From: Chloroflexota bacterium | GTDB lineage: Bacteria > Chloroflexota > Anaerolineae > Caldilineales > Caldilineaceae | DNA: 28,696 nucleotides | NCBI GenBank assembly: GCA_003577005.1 | Contig: QEUW01000110.1 | Coordinates: 1-28,696 of the forward strand | Direction of reading: 5' to 3' | Shown here: positions 15,565-23,366 of the stretch, piece after piece | How the letters are laid out: each line of letters starts with the position of its first letter | How positions within the stretch are numbered: the first letter of the stretch is position 1 | Made by a program: the position numbers and the translations under genes | The notes under the pieces: generated by a model | What the model saw: the letters and a program-made list of their open reading frames with translations, nothing else | What the model was told of the DNA's origin: nothing | The model's database searches: none

Positions 15565-16905
15565 TCAAAACATCTGCCAGTAGCGTTCCCACGTCCGGGC
15601 TGCCACCTCGCGGCTGCGGGCCGTGATCTGCGCCTCGTCCAGCGTCAAAAGTTCTCGATTTTTCATCAAGACCTGCCCGTGACAAATCGTGCTATGCACA
15701 TATCCGCCGCTCACGCCAAAGAGGATGTGCCAGGGCAGGTTCTCTGGCGTGAGTGGGGTGGTTGGATGATAGTCCAACAGGATCAGGTCGGCATAAGCGT
15801 CCGGTGCAATGATACCCACCGGTCGGTCAAAAAAGGTGGCTGCCAGGGTGCGGTTGTTCTGCACAGCCATCTGCATCACCTGGTCGGCGCCCAGATAGCG
15901 TGGGTCGCCGTGCGCCGACTTTTGCAGCAGGTCGGCCACCTTCATCTCGGCAAACATATCGTTGCTAAAGCCATCGTTGCCCAGGCAGACCTTGACCCCG
16001 CCGCGTAACATTGTCGTGACAGGCGCCGCACCCACGGCATTGTTCATGTTCGAGCGCGGCTGGTGGCTGACAAAGGTGCCCGTCTCCCGCACCAGCGCCA
16101 TCTCCCAGGCATCGATATGGATACAGTGTGCCAGAATGCTCTCCGGCCCGACCACGCCAAACTCGTGGAGCCGCTCGACCACGCGCTTGCCCGACCGTTG
16201 CACGCTGTCATACTCGTCCGCTGGGTGTTCGGCCACATGCACATGAAAACGGCTCGCCTCCGCTGCACACGCCGCTAGCGTCTCGTCGGAAAGTGTCATA
16301 CTGGCGTGCAGACCGAAGGTGGCGGCGAGGCGGGTAGAGGAGCCGTTACTCCCCCCACTCCCAAACTTTTTCATAAACCGCACATTTTCGCGGATGCCGG
16401 CCTGGGCGGCGGCAGGGCCGTCGCGGTCGGTGACTTCGTAGCAGAGGACGGCGCGCAGACCACTCCCGTCAACGGCCTCGGCGATGGCGTCGAGGCTGCC
16501 GTCAATGGCGCGCTGGCTGGCGTGGTGGTCGATGAGCGTGGTTGTCCCATTGCGGATGGCATCCACCAGGCAGACCTCGGCGGAACTGCGCACGCCCTCC
16601 AGGTCGAGCGCCTTGTCGAGCCGCCACCAGAGCCGTTCGAGAATTTCAGGGAAATCCCTCGCCGGTGGGCCGGGAATATACATGCCGCGCGCAAAAGCGC
16701 CATAGAAATGGGTGTGGGCGCAGATCTGGCCCGGCATGAGGATCAGGCCGTGGGCGTCCCAGGGATCGTCGTCGGGGTAGTGGCTGAGCAGGTATGCACT
16801 TTCAGCGATGTCGGTGATGAGCGCGCCGTCGGTCCGCACTGCCCCATCTCGTAAAATGCGGTTTTGCTCGTCAAAGGTGATGACGGTGGCGTTGTGGATC
16901 AGCAT
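15565..16905 (-). CDS. ssnA: SsnA-type metal-dependent amidohydrolase
   Basis: The 446-residue protein belongs to the amidohydrolase superfamily (TIM barrel plus small beta domain). Metal-binding residues are visible: H64 and H66 (ICAHTHFYGAFARG), HVAEHPADE, LAHCIHID and the late Asp in LGNDGFSND. The runs THFYGAFARGM, FPEILERLWWRLDKAL, GTTTLIDHHAS and YEVTDRDGP match what I recall of the SsnA family (TIGR03314). Members of that family are often found beside selenium-dependent molybdenum hydroxylases. The reaction is thought to be hydrolytic removal of an amino or amide group from a purine-like ring, but the substrate is unproven. No molybdenum hydroxylase is in this window. A TATAAT -10 lies 63-68 bp upstream. 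The MFS gene just downstream may move its substrate or product. Confidence 0.75.
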   Translation of the reverse strand: MLIHNATVITFDEQNRILRDGAVRTDGALITDIAESAYLLSHYPDDDPWDAHGLILMPGQICAHTHFYGAFARGMYIPGPPARDFPEILERLWWRLDKALDLEGVRSSAEVCLVDAIRNGTTTLIDHHASQRAIDGSLDAIAEAVDGSGLRAVLCYEVTDRDGPAAAQAGIRENVRFMKKFGSGGSNGSSTRLAATFGLHASMTLSDETLAACAAEASRFHVHVAEHPADEYDSVQRSGKRVVERLHEFGVVGPESILAHCIHIDAWEMALVRETGTFVSHQPRSNMNNAVGAAPVTTMLRGGVKVCLGNDGFSNDMFAEMKVADLLQKSAHGDPRYLGADQVMQMAVQNNRTLAATFFDRPVGIIAPDAYADLILLDYHPTTPLTPENLPWHILFGVSGGYVHSTICHGQVLMKNRELLTLDEAQITARSREVAARTWERYWQMF

Positions 16906-16967
16906 AGGCTGGTTGACCGGCTCCCAACCGTCCTTTACAGAAATTCAGTCAGCGCAATCACTCGCTC

Positions 16968-16973
16968 ATTATA
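16968..16973 (-). promoter_or_regulatory. -10 promoter element for the SsnA-like gene
   Basis: The minus strand reads a perfect TATAAT here. It lies 63-68 bases upstream of the ATG at 16905, which would give a leader of about 55 bases. The hexamer 17 bp further upstream (TCACTT) is a poor -35 match, so an activator may be needed. The region from 16906 to 17164 is otherwise the divergent promoter spacer between this gene and the epimerase operon. Confidence 0.4.
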
Positions 16974-17068
16974 CTACAGGGCCGCTGAGAAAGTGATAAC
17001 GTAGTTCAGGCCAATGGATGCGCGTCCTGAAAGTAAGTCAACCGTAAGAAGATTGCTAACCAACAGGA

Positions 17069-17097
17069 TTGACCCCTACCTGCTCCTGTGGTAAGGT
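17069..17097 (+). promoter_or_regulatory. Candidate sigma-70-type promoter for the epimerase/glycosyltransferase operon
   Basis: TTGACC (17069-17074) matches the -35 consensus at five of six positions. After a 17-bp spacer comes TAAGGT (17092-17097), preceded by TG in the extended -10 position. The -10 itself is weak. The leader to the ATG at 17165 would be about 60 bases and contains a strong ribosome-binding site (GAGGTGA, 4 bases before the ATG). Confidence 0.3.
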
Positions 17098-17164
17098 TGC
17101 GCTGTTTGAGAATGCACTGTGCCAGAATCTAACACATTGATTTTATAGCTTGTGAGGTGAACCA

Positions 17165-18112
17165 ATGAATGTACTTGTAACAGGTGGCGCCGGTTTTGTC
17201 GGTAGCCACGTCGCGGACGAACTACTCGCCGCCGGACATCGTGTTGTTATTGTGGATAATCTCCACACCGGGCATCGGCACAACGTGCCGGCTGGCGTAA
17301 CGTTTTACCAGGTTGACATCTGTGATCGGGAAGCGCTGGCCGCGGTCTTCAAGCGGGAAGCAATTGATGCCATTTCGCACCAGGCCGCGCGCGCCAACGT
17401 GCGCGAAAGTATGACCGACCCCATCGCCTATGCCCAGGTCAATATCCTCGGCTCGCTCAACCTGTTGGAACTGGCCCGCCAGCACGGTTGCCGCAAGATC
17501 GTCTTTGCCAGCACCGGCGGTGCGGTCTATGGCGAAGGCTACAGCGAGGATGGCAGCAAGCTCCCCTTTACCGAGCAAACCTGGCCGCAGCCCAAAGACA
17601 ATTACGGCGCCAACAAGCTGAGCATGGAGTTTCATCTAGACCTCTATCATGCCAATTATGGCCTGAACTATGTGGCGTTGCGCTACCCAAACGTCTATGG
17701 CCCACGCCAGGACAGCAAAGGCGAGGCCGGTGTCGTTGCCATCTTTGCCGGGGCGATGCTGGCCGGCCAGCCGACCAAGATCACGGGCGACGGCAAGCAG
17801 ACGCGCGATTTCACCTATGTGGGCGACATTGCCCGCGCCAACCGATTGGCCTTGGAGAATGACGCCACCGGCATCTTCAACGTGGGCACCGGTGTCCCGA
17901 CCAATATCAATGCCGTTCATGAAATTCTCACGGAGATCACCGCCTATCCACTTGCGCCTGAATATGTGCCGCGGCCGGTGGGGGAAGTGCGCGCCACCTA
18001 TCTGGACAGTTCCAAGGCCAAAGCGGTTTTGGGGTGGGAGCCGACCGTGAGCCTGTTCGATGGTTTGCGCGCCGTGGTCGATTGGATGCGCGGCGAACAA
18101 AAGGAGTCCTGA
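17165..18112 (+). CDS. NAD-dependent sugar epimerase/dehydratase (UDP-glucose 4-epimerase-like)
   Basis: The 315-residue extended short-chain dehydrogenase has the NAD-binding loop G7-G8-A-G10-F-V-G13. Its catalytic residues are Ser/Thr 116-117 (FASTGGAVYGE), Tyr147 and Lys151 (the YxxxK motif in DNYGANK). ALRYPNVYGPRQD and TRDFTYVGDIARA are standard nucleotide-sugar epimerase motifs. It most resembles bacterial UDP-glucose 4-epimerases, which interconvert UDP-glucose and UDP-galactose in the cytoplasm, but related C4 epimerases or dehydratases with other sugars cannot be excluded. The start is well supported by GAGGTGA. It leads an operon with a tiny membrane protein and a GT4 glycosyltransferase, so the sugar is probably used for a surface glycan. 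Confidence 0.85.
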   Translation: MNVLVTGGAGFVGSHVADELLAAGHRVVIVDNLHTGHRHNVPAGVTFYQVDICDREALAAVFKREAIDAISHQAARANVRESMTDPIAYAQVNILGSLNLLELARQHGCRKIVFASTGGAVYGEGYSEDGSKLPFTEQTWPQPKDNYGANKLSMEFHLDLYHANYGLNYVALRYPNVYGPRQDSKGEAGVVAIFAGAMLAGQPTKITGDGKQTRDFTYVGDIARANRLALENDATGIFNVGTGVPTNINAVHEILTEITAYPLAPEYVPRPVGEVRATYLDSSKAKAVLGWEPTVSLFDGLRAVVDWMRGEQKES

Positions 18113-18117
18113 ACACG

Positions 18118-18279
18118 ATGGCGCCCTCTATTGGCCCGGTAGAGTTACTCTGTCTGGTGCCCATCTTGCTGGTCACATTTTTTGTGCCAGTCGCCACTCT
18201 GGTCCTGGTCTACCTCAACTATCAACGGCTGGAGCGCATCGAAAACAGCCTCACCCGGCGTACACTGCCGGAAGAGTAA
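18118..18279 (+). CDS. 53-residue single-pass or re-entrant membrane protein, unknown function
   Basis: The ATG at 18118 follows the epimerase stop by 5 bases and has AAAGGAG overlapping the end of that gene. Residues 5-36 are almost entirely hydrophobic (IGPVELLCLVPILLVTFFV, then PVATLVLVYLNYQ), followed by a charged tail (RLERIENSLTRRTLPEE). The N-terminus looks faintly like TatA (GPxELL), but the amphipathic helix and the FG motif are missing. Its place between a nucleotide-sugar enzyme and a glycosyltransferase, 11 bases before the next start, suggests a role at the membrane in the same pathway. I do not recognise a family. Confidence 0.65.
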   Translation: MAPSIGPVELLCLVPILLVTFFVPVATLVLVYLNYQRLERIENSLTRRTLPEE

Positions 18280-18290
18280 CGGGTCGGGCC

Positions 18291-19238
18291 ATGCATGTCG
18301 CCATCAACGGCTGGTTTGCCGGCCAATCCGCAACGGGAAGCGGGCAATATCTTGACCATCTGTTGGGGCATCTGCCACAACAGGCGCCGGAAGTGCGCTG
18401 GTCACTCTTGCTGCCCGCTCGCCCGTTGGCTCCCGTGGCTCCGCCGGATGGCGTACAATCTGTCTTGACAGTGCTGCCGCGCCTGCCCAAGAATCTGGCC
18501 AAGCTCTGGTGGGAACAGGTGGCCGTACCGCGGCTGGCGCGGCGCTTGCACGCCGACGTGCTCTGGGTGCCCTATTGGGCGGCGCCCCTCTGGCAGCCGG
18601 TGGCTGTTGCCGTCACCGTGCATGATCTGATCCCCGCGCTGCTGCCGGCCTATCGCGGCGGGTGGCTACAACGCCGCTACACCGACCTGGTGAGCTATAC
18701 TGCCCGCCGCTCGGCTGCGGTCATCACGGTGAGCGAAGCGAGCGCACGCGACATCGTCAAGCATCTCCGGGTTGCGGCGGAGCAGGTGTTTGTGGTCCGT
18801 CACGGCCCCAATCAAGCAAACACACCGTGGCCGGATGAATCGACCCTGGCCGCCGTACGGCAGCGCCATCAGCTACCCGACCGTTTCTTCCTCTACCTGG
18901 GCGGCTTTGATGTGCGCAAAAATGTACCTGGAACGCTGGCCGCCTACCGGCGCTATCTCGACCGGGGCGGCGACCCGGCTGTCCATCTGGTCATTGCCGG
19001 ACGGCTGCCCGAAAATGACAGCGCCTTCGCACCCGACCCGCAGAAAATAGCCGTGGACCTGGGGCTGACGCGCCAGGTCCACTTTTGCGGTTGGGTGGAC
19101 GAAGCAGATAAGCATGCTCTCTACGCCCTGTCTACCGCCTTTATCTTCCCCAGCCGCTACGAAGGTTTTGGCATGATGGTGCTGGAAGCGATGCAGGCCG
19201 GCACGCCGGTGGTGACAAGTACGGATACACACGGATAG
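18291..19238 (+). CDS. GT4-family glycosyltransferase, C-terminally truncated
   Basis: The start is ATG 18291 (MHVAINGWFAGQSATGSGQYL). The protein has the two-Rossmann GT-B layout of group 1 glycosyltransferases: VTVHDLIP and VITVSEASARDIVKHL in the N-terminal half, then FFLYLGGFDVRKN and HFCGWVDEADKHALYA. The EX7E active-site pair is at E291 and E299 (RYEGFGMMVLEAMQAGTPVV). Such enzymes transfer a sugar from a nucleotide donor to a glycan or lipid acceptor at the cytoplasmic face. After GTPVVTS the normal family continues with a SxLPEVxGDA-like segment and two helices, about 60-80 residues. Here it ends with TDTHG and TAG, so the closing C-terminal helices are lost. The last bases are an ACGGATA-CAC-ACGGATA repeat. 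Activity is doubtful. Confidence 0.85.
   Translation: MHVAINGWFAGQSATGSGQYLDHLLGHLPQQAPEVRWSLLLPARPLAPVAPPDGVQSVLTVLPRLPKNLAKLWWEQVAVPRLARRLHADVLWVPYWAAPLWQPVAVAVTVHDLIPALLPAYRGGWLQRRYTDLVSYTARRSAAVITVSEASARDIVKHLRVAAEQVFVVRHGPNQANTPWPDESTLAAVRQRHQLPDRFFLYLGGFDVRKNVPGTLAAYRRYLDRGGDPAVHLVIAGRLPENDSAFAPDPQKIAVDLGLTRQVHFCGWVDEADKHALYALSTAFIFPSRYEGFGMMVLEAMQAGTPVVTSTDTHG
19220..19238. repeat. ACGGATA-CAC-ACGGATA direct repeat at the end of the truncated glycosyltransferase
   Basis: A 7-bp direct repeat (ACGGATA) with a 3-bp spacer sits exactly where the glycosyltransferase homology ends. It resembles, from memory, the dispersed ATCCGTGT-type intergenic repeats of Chloroflexota and other phyla. 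It may mark the site where DNA was lost or an element inserted. Confidence 0.4.
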
Positions 19239-19243
19239 AACCA

Positions 19244-22096
19244 TCAGGCGTTGTCAACAAAAATCTTCAGGACGCGCTGGCAGGCTGCCTGTGCATTCCC
19301 ATTCTCGGCGTATGCGGTAAGCCATTGCGTGGCGGCGTTGGTGAAATCGCTCTCTGGTTGGCCTCGGGTCAGCGCAGCAAGATTGGCGCGGGCGGCATCG
19401 AGGTCGCCGTTGAGCGCCTCAGCCTGGATCAGGCGGAAGCTTGCCAGCCCCTGCAGGAGCATCAACTCCTCTTCAGGTGTAAGACCAAAGATGCTACATG
19501 CTGTCAGCGCTGGATCAAAGCTGGCGCTGTAGAGTTCGATCGCCGGTTCATAGCCAAGCACCGGCGCAGCCTGGAGTGCGACATCCGCCTCGACCAGCCG
19601 TAGACCGAGACATTCATTGCCCTCGACCGTCCGGTCGTAGGTCCACCGGACCCGTTGGAAGCTGCCGCCGGCAACGCTCTGCCAGACTTCGGTGTGGGGA
19701 ACCGCCAGCCCTCCCTCGGCGGTATCGCTGACGCCACCAGTCAGCACCAATTGTTGGCCGGCGCCGGGGTCGTCTTCGGCGACTGGCTCGAAGTGCGCGG
19801 CGCCTTCGGCAATGGTTGCGCCCGGTTCGATGATCGATTCGTACTCCTCACCGTTCCACGAGACGATCTGCACGTCGAGGACACAAAAGATAGAGCAGCC
19901 GACGACTTGCCAGGCCAGGTCAAACTGGCCGTCGCTGTTGAGGTCATCGGCGGCCAACAGGTCCGGCTGGCCGTAGACCATCTCATCGGCGGCCAATTCA
20001 TAGCTGCCGTCGCCGCTGCCGTGATAGATGAGCAGGTCGCCCTGAGCGCCATCCGGCCCAAAGCCCAGATCGCTTACAACCGTCGGCCAGAAGATGGCAT
20101 CCTCCACACCATCATCGTTGGCATCCAGCAGAACAAACCCGCCGCGTTCGTCGCTCATGGCATCACACTGCCGCAACCAGGTCTCGATGATCAATTCATC
20201 ACCGGCCGCTGCCTCCAGGAGCGCAGGCAGCACGTCGGGGTAGCCGCTCAGGTCTGCCGGGCAGGTGGGCAACCCGCCGGCGCTCGACGCCGGGGTCGTT
20301 TCCGTCACCGGCGTTGTCGTGGTGAGTGCGGACCCTACTCCCAGAGACGTTGTCTCGAAGTCGAGCGCCGGGCAGACATCGCCAGCGGTAAAGCTGGGAT
20401 TGGCGTAGCCATAATCGGCCAAAATCTCGTAGGCGGCAGGGTTGTCGGCAGCAAACTGGTTGGCTGCACTGCAAGCCGCGTCGAGGTCGTTTTCTTCTTC
20501 GTAGACCGCCAGCCAGGCCTGGCCTACCTGGTCATAAATACTGTCGGGATAGGTCGTGGCCAAGCTGTCGATCACATCTGCCGCCACCTCTGGCATCCCC
20601 TGGTAGGCAGCGGTAAGCGCCAAGCGGAAGAGACTAAAACTGCGCAATTCATCGAGCTCATCGTTGCGCGTCCAACAGGCTTTCAGTTCCTGGCTGGTAG
20701 CAGCCTGTGTGTAGAGTTCCTCGGCGGTGGCAAAGCTGTCGGCTGTGCCTTTGCGCAGCGCCTCATTGGCGTCGAGCACCGTATGATAGAGACAATCGCT
20801 GGCAGCGTTGGTTCGTTCCAACAACGAATAGGGCAACCCATCGATGCTGGCCCACACTTCTGTACGGCTGCGCTGGGGGCCGGCGCCTACACTACCGTAG
20901 ATCCCCCCTTCCATCACGATCTCCTGACCCTGTCCGGCCGCGGTGGTATCTTCGAGCTGAATGTCAGCATAGGCCATCGTGATCGAATCTTGCGTCCAGT
21001 CGCGCCACTGGGCGCCGTCCCAACTGATCACCTCCACCGTATCAAAACAGGTGCTGACGCCGCAGGTGCGATCGACCCACGCCACGTCGGGTTGGCGGTC
21101 GAGGTTGATATCATCGAGGGCCAGGGGCCTAACCTCGCCGGCTGCGCGGGCGCGATAGCCGGCAGCATAGCCTTCCGGCCCGCTGTTGAAAATGATCAGA
21201 TCGGTCTGCCGGATCGCTGTCTCTGCGTCGGGGTTGGCGTAAATGATGAGCAGATCAGGTGCGCCATCGCCCGTCCAATCACCAGATTGGATGCCGCCGG
21301 CGACGAACGCGCCGCAACTTTCCAGAAACGCAGCGATGCTTTCGGTGTCGCCCTCCTGGTCGTTGACGACGGCCTCGATCTCCGCCGGGTAGTCGATAAA
21401 GTCGGTGGGGCAGAGTGCTGCAGGTGCGCTGGCCGCCGCTTCGGTGTCAGTCAAGGTCACCGTCGGGGTGATGGCTGTCGTAATCTCCGGCTCAGGGGTA
21501 GCCGTAGGTGGAGGTGGTTCGGTAGCTGCCGGCGTCGGGGACGGAGGGGGCGGTGTGGGTGTTGCTGGCTCTGCCGCCTCTGCAATGGGCGCCTCGCCAG
21601 CAAGTACGGGGATACGCATTTTGTCGCCGGTGCGAAGAACATAATCATAGCGGATCAATGCTGGATTGGCGTCAAAGAGGTCGCGCAGGGGGACATCAAA
21701 CTTCTGGGCAATAACGCTCCACCCTTCGCCACGCTGGACAATATATTCTTGATAGGTGGCCGGGGTAGTAGGTGTCGGTGCAAATGAACTGGGGATCAGA
21801 AGCTGTTCGCCCACCCGGAGAACGTCGTTATAGCGAATCGACTCGGGATTTGCTTCCTTGAGCTGGCGGACCGTCATGCCAAAGCGGTCGGCGATCAAGC
21901 TCCATGATTCCCCGCGGCGGACGGTGTAAAAGAATCCCTCGGCAGCGTCCGCCGGTGTAGGCTCAGGCTGTGCAAGCAGCGGCATCGCCGTCGTCAGCAG
22001 GGCGCTGCCAAGCATGACCGCCATGATCGCAGCGGTGAGCCAACGCCAACTGCCGCCGGGTCTACACCTCGTCTTCGGCGTACGGTTGATGTTCAT
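19244..22096 (-). CDS. Secreted LysM protein with duplicated FG-GAP-like module (950 aa)
   Basis: The start ATG 22096 is preceded by AAGGAGA about 9 bases upstream. A signal peptide covers residues 1-42. Two LysM domains (about 56-102 and 116-163) should bind peptidoglycan glycan strands. A Pro/Thr-rich spacer (165-215) follows. Then a module of about 340 residues occurs twice (229-576 and 612-950). Each copy starts CPxDxxxYP, carries Asp-rich loops such as SGDWTGDGAPDLL and DDLNSDGQFDLAW (FG-GAP/VCBS-like), a Cys pair, and a helical TPR-like end with AAC. Copy 2 stops at KIFVDNA, some 22-25 residues before the point matching the end of copy 1 (YGYANPSFTAGDVCP), so the 3' end may be clipped. 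It lies 55 bp downstream of the DUF3048 gene, probably in one operon. Confidence 0.85.
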   Translation of the reverse strand: MNINRTPKTRCRPGGSWRWLTAAIMAVMLGSALLTTAMPLLAQPEPTPADAAEGFFYTVRRGESWSLIADRFGMTVRQLKEANPESIRYNDVLRVGEQLLIPSSFAPTPTTPATYQEYIVQRGEGWSVIAQKFDVPLRDLFDANPALIRYDYVLRTGDKMRIPVLAGEAPIAEAAEPATPTPPPPSPTPAATEPPPPTATPEPEITTAITPTVTLTDTEAAASAPAALCPTDFIDYPAEIEAVVNDQEGDTESIAAFLESCGAFVAGGIQSGDWTGDGAPDLLIIYANPDAETAIRQTDLIIFNSGPEGYAAGYRARAAGEVRPLALDDINLDRQPDVAWVDRTCGVSTCFDTVEVISWDGAQWRDWTQDSITMAYADIQLEDTTAAGQGQEIVMEGGIYGSVGAGPQRSRTEVWASIDGLPYSLLERTNAASDCLYHTVLDANEALRKGTADSFATAEELYTQAATSQELKACWTRNDELDELRSFSLFRLALTAAYQGMPEVAADVIDSLATTYPDSIYDQVGQAWLAVYEEENDLDAACSAANQFAADNPAAYEILADYGYANPSFTAGDVCPALDFETTSLGVGSALTTTTPVTETTPASSAGGLPTCPADLSGYPDVLPALLEAAAGDELIIETWLRQCDAMSDERGGFVLLDANDDGVEDAIFWPTVVSDLGFGPDGAQGDLLIYHGSGDGSYELAADEMVYGQPDLLAADDLNSDGQFDLAWQVVGCSIFCVLDVQIVSWNGEEYESIIEPGATIAEGAAHFEPVAEDDPGAGQQLVLTGGVSDTAEGGLAVPHTEVWQSVAGGSFQRVRWTYDRTVEGNECLGLRLVEADVALQAAPVLGYEPAIELYSASFDPALTACSIFGLTPEEELMLLQGLASFRLIQAEALNGDLDAARANLAALTRGQPESDFTNAATQWLTAYAENGNAQAACQRVLKIFVDNA

Positions 22097-22128
22097 CGTT
22101 CGTATCTCCTTTTTAACACGGGACAGCC

Positions 22129-22154
22129 TAGCCGGCCTGCGCTTGAGCCGGCTA
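22129..22154 (-). promoter_or_regulatory. Hairpin between the DUF3048 and LysM genes
   Basis: TAGCCGGC (22129-22136) pairs perfectly with GCCGGCTA (22147-22154) around a 10-base loop. The hairpin includes the TAG stop of the DUF3048 gene. No T-run follows in the direction of transcription, so it is more likely an RNA-processing or partial-attenuation point than a full terminator. Confidence 0.45.
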
Positions 22155-23285
22155 TTGATAGGTCATGTCGGTCAACTGTTGGATCACCTGAACCCAACTC
22201 TGACCCGGTTTGAGATCGATGATCACCTCGCCGGGACCCAGCCACCGCGGAGGGGTTTCGGGGTCCGCTCGCCAGGTGCCTTCATAGACTTTGCCGTCGC
22301 GAAAGACGCGCAGGTCGCCAAAGCCGTACAATTCGATGTTCACCCCTTTTGTGCCCAGCGAATCTTCCACCATATCCGTCAACTCATGATGCGCTGTCAT
22401 CACAACGACATTCTGGGCGACGATGGGGCGGCTGTTGCCCAGGTCGATCTGCTGGGTGCCGGCCTGAAAGCGAATATAACCGTCCAGACTTGGGTCGTAG
22501 CGCCACTCGACGCTGTTGCCGCCGGGGTAGGTAATCCGGATTGTCGTAGCGTCACCAGTTGCGTTTGCCGGCGGGTCAGGGCTAAATTCAAAACCAGGCC
22601 GCTGCCACTCCTTTTCCCGGTTTGTGTTCTGCAACCAGCGGCGCACACCGGCAGTGCTCACCTGCATCCGCGTGCGGTAATCGCTGCCGATACTAAAGAA
22701 GTAGACGTTGTTGGACGGGTCATCGATATCGGCATCGAGATAGGGAAAACCAACTTCGTTTTTGAGCAGATAGCGGATCTCGTCGCTGCCGCCTGAGCAG
22801 GCCAGGACGCCATCGTACATATAGGTCATCCAGATATTGGGCATGCGCGCCGAGCGAACCGGGCCGATCCGCTCGACGGCCTTGCTCTGGTACATGGCGG
22901 TGAGACGCGTCATGCTAAAGCCATCGACGATATATTCATAAACCAGGTCGGCCTGGCTCAGCCCGTGGTGTGCGCTGCGACCGACGGGGTCGTTGTTGAT
23001 GCAGATAAAGATCGGACGTCTGCGCAACGGTTCGATATCGTCAACCGGCAAGCCGGTATAGGGTGCGCTGTTTTCAGGCCGGGCAGTGGGTGTCGGCAGA
23101 TCGATGGGCGCCGGTGTATCGGTAGGAACTGGGGTCGGCGTGGGGAGGGCCAGCGCCTGGGGCGTGTTCTGGGTCGGGGTCTTGGTTGGGGTCGGTGTGG
23201 GCGCCGTACGGGATCCACCACAGGCGGCGAGGAAAAAGAGACAGGCACACAGAACGCCGAGACGAGGAAAAACGGTGCGATACAT
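22152..23285 (-). CDS. DUF3048-domain lipoprotein (YerB-like)
   Basis: ATG 23285 is chosen because AGGAAG lies 8 bases upstream and a lipoprotein signal follows at once; the open frame extends further upstream without support. The lipobox is LAAC with Cys22, so the protein is anchored in the membrane by a lipid. A Pro/Thr-rich linker (residues 26-70) leads to the DUF3048 N-terminal domain (about 75-220), with PIFICINNDPVGRSAHHGLS, QADLVYEY, MTRLTAMYQ and IGPVRSAR, all typical. The C-terminal DUF3048 domain (about 235-370) contains QNVVVMTAHHELTDM and GKVYEGTWRADPETPPRWL. The biochemical role of the family, including Bacillus YerB, is not established. Pairing with a LysM protein points to a cell-wall task. 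Confidence 0.88.
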   Translation of the reverse strand: MYRTVFPRLGVLCACLFFLAACGGSRTAPTPTPTKTPTQNTPQALALPTPTPVPTDTPAPIDLPTPTARPENSAPYTGLPVDDIEPLRRRPIFICINNDPVGRSAHHGLSQADLVYEYIVDGFSMTRLTAMYQSKAVERIGPVRSARMPNIWMTYMYDGVLACSGGSDEIRYLLKNEVGFPYLDADIDDPSNNVYFFSIGSDYRTRMQVSTAGVRRWLQNTNREKEWQRPGFEFSPDPPANATGDATTIRITYPGGNSVEWRYDPSLDGYIRFQAGTQQIDLGNSRPIVAQNVVVMTAHHELTDMVEDSLGTKGVNIELYGFGDLRVFRDGKVYEGTWRADPETPPRWLGPGEVIIDLKPGQSWVQVIQQLTDMTYQ

Positions 23286-23357
23286 ACAATTGCACTTCCT
23301 GTTTTCGACCAATTGTTTGGTTCGTAGACGAGTAAGGGTTGAGCGTGATTCGCCGCT

Positions 23358-23366
23358 AGTATACCA
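23358..23366 (-). promoter_or_regulatory. Extended -10 promoter for the DUF3048-LysM operon
   Basis: The minus strand reads TGGTATACT, a TGn extension with a -10 hexamer matching consensus at five of six positions. It lies 73-81 bases before the ATG at 23285. No good -35 is present, as expected for an extended -10 promoter. Confidence 0.45.

Noticed and set aside
18118..18279. The 53-residue protein as TatA
   Set aside because: The GPVELL start is suggestive, but the following residues are a second hydrophobic run rather than the FG hinge and amphipathic helix of TatA.
19655..21787. 710-codon open frame on the plus strand opposite the LysM gene
   Set aside because: It is the antisense shadow of a high-GC gene. 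The product is rich in Arg, Gly and Val with no domain, no ribosome-binding site and no membrane or signal pattern, whereas the minus-strand frame has clear LysM and repeat modules.
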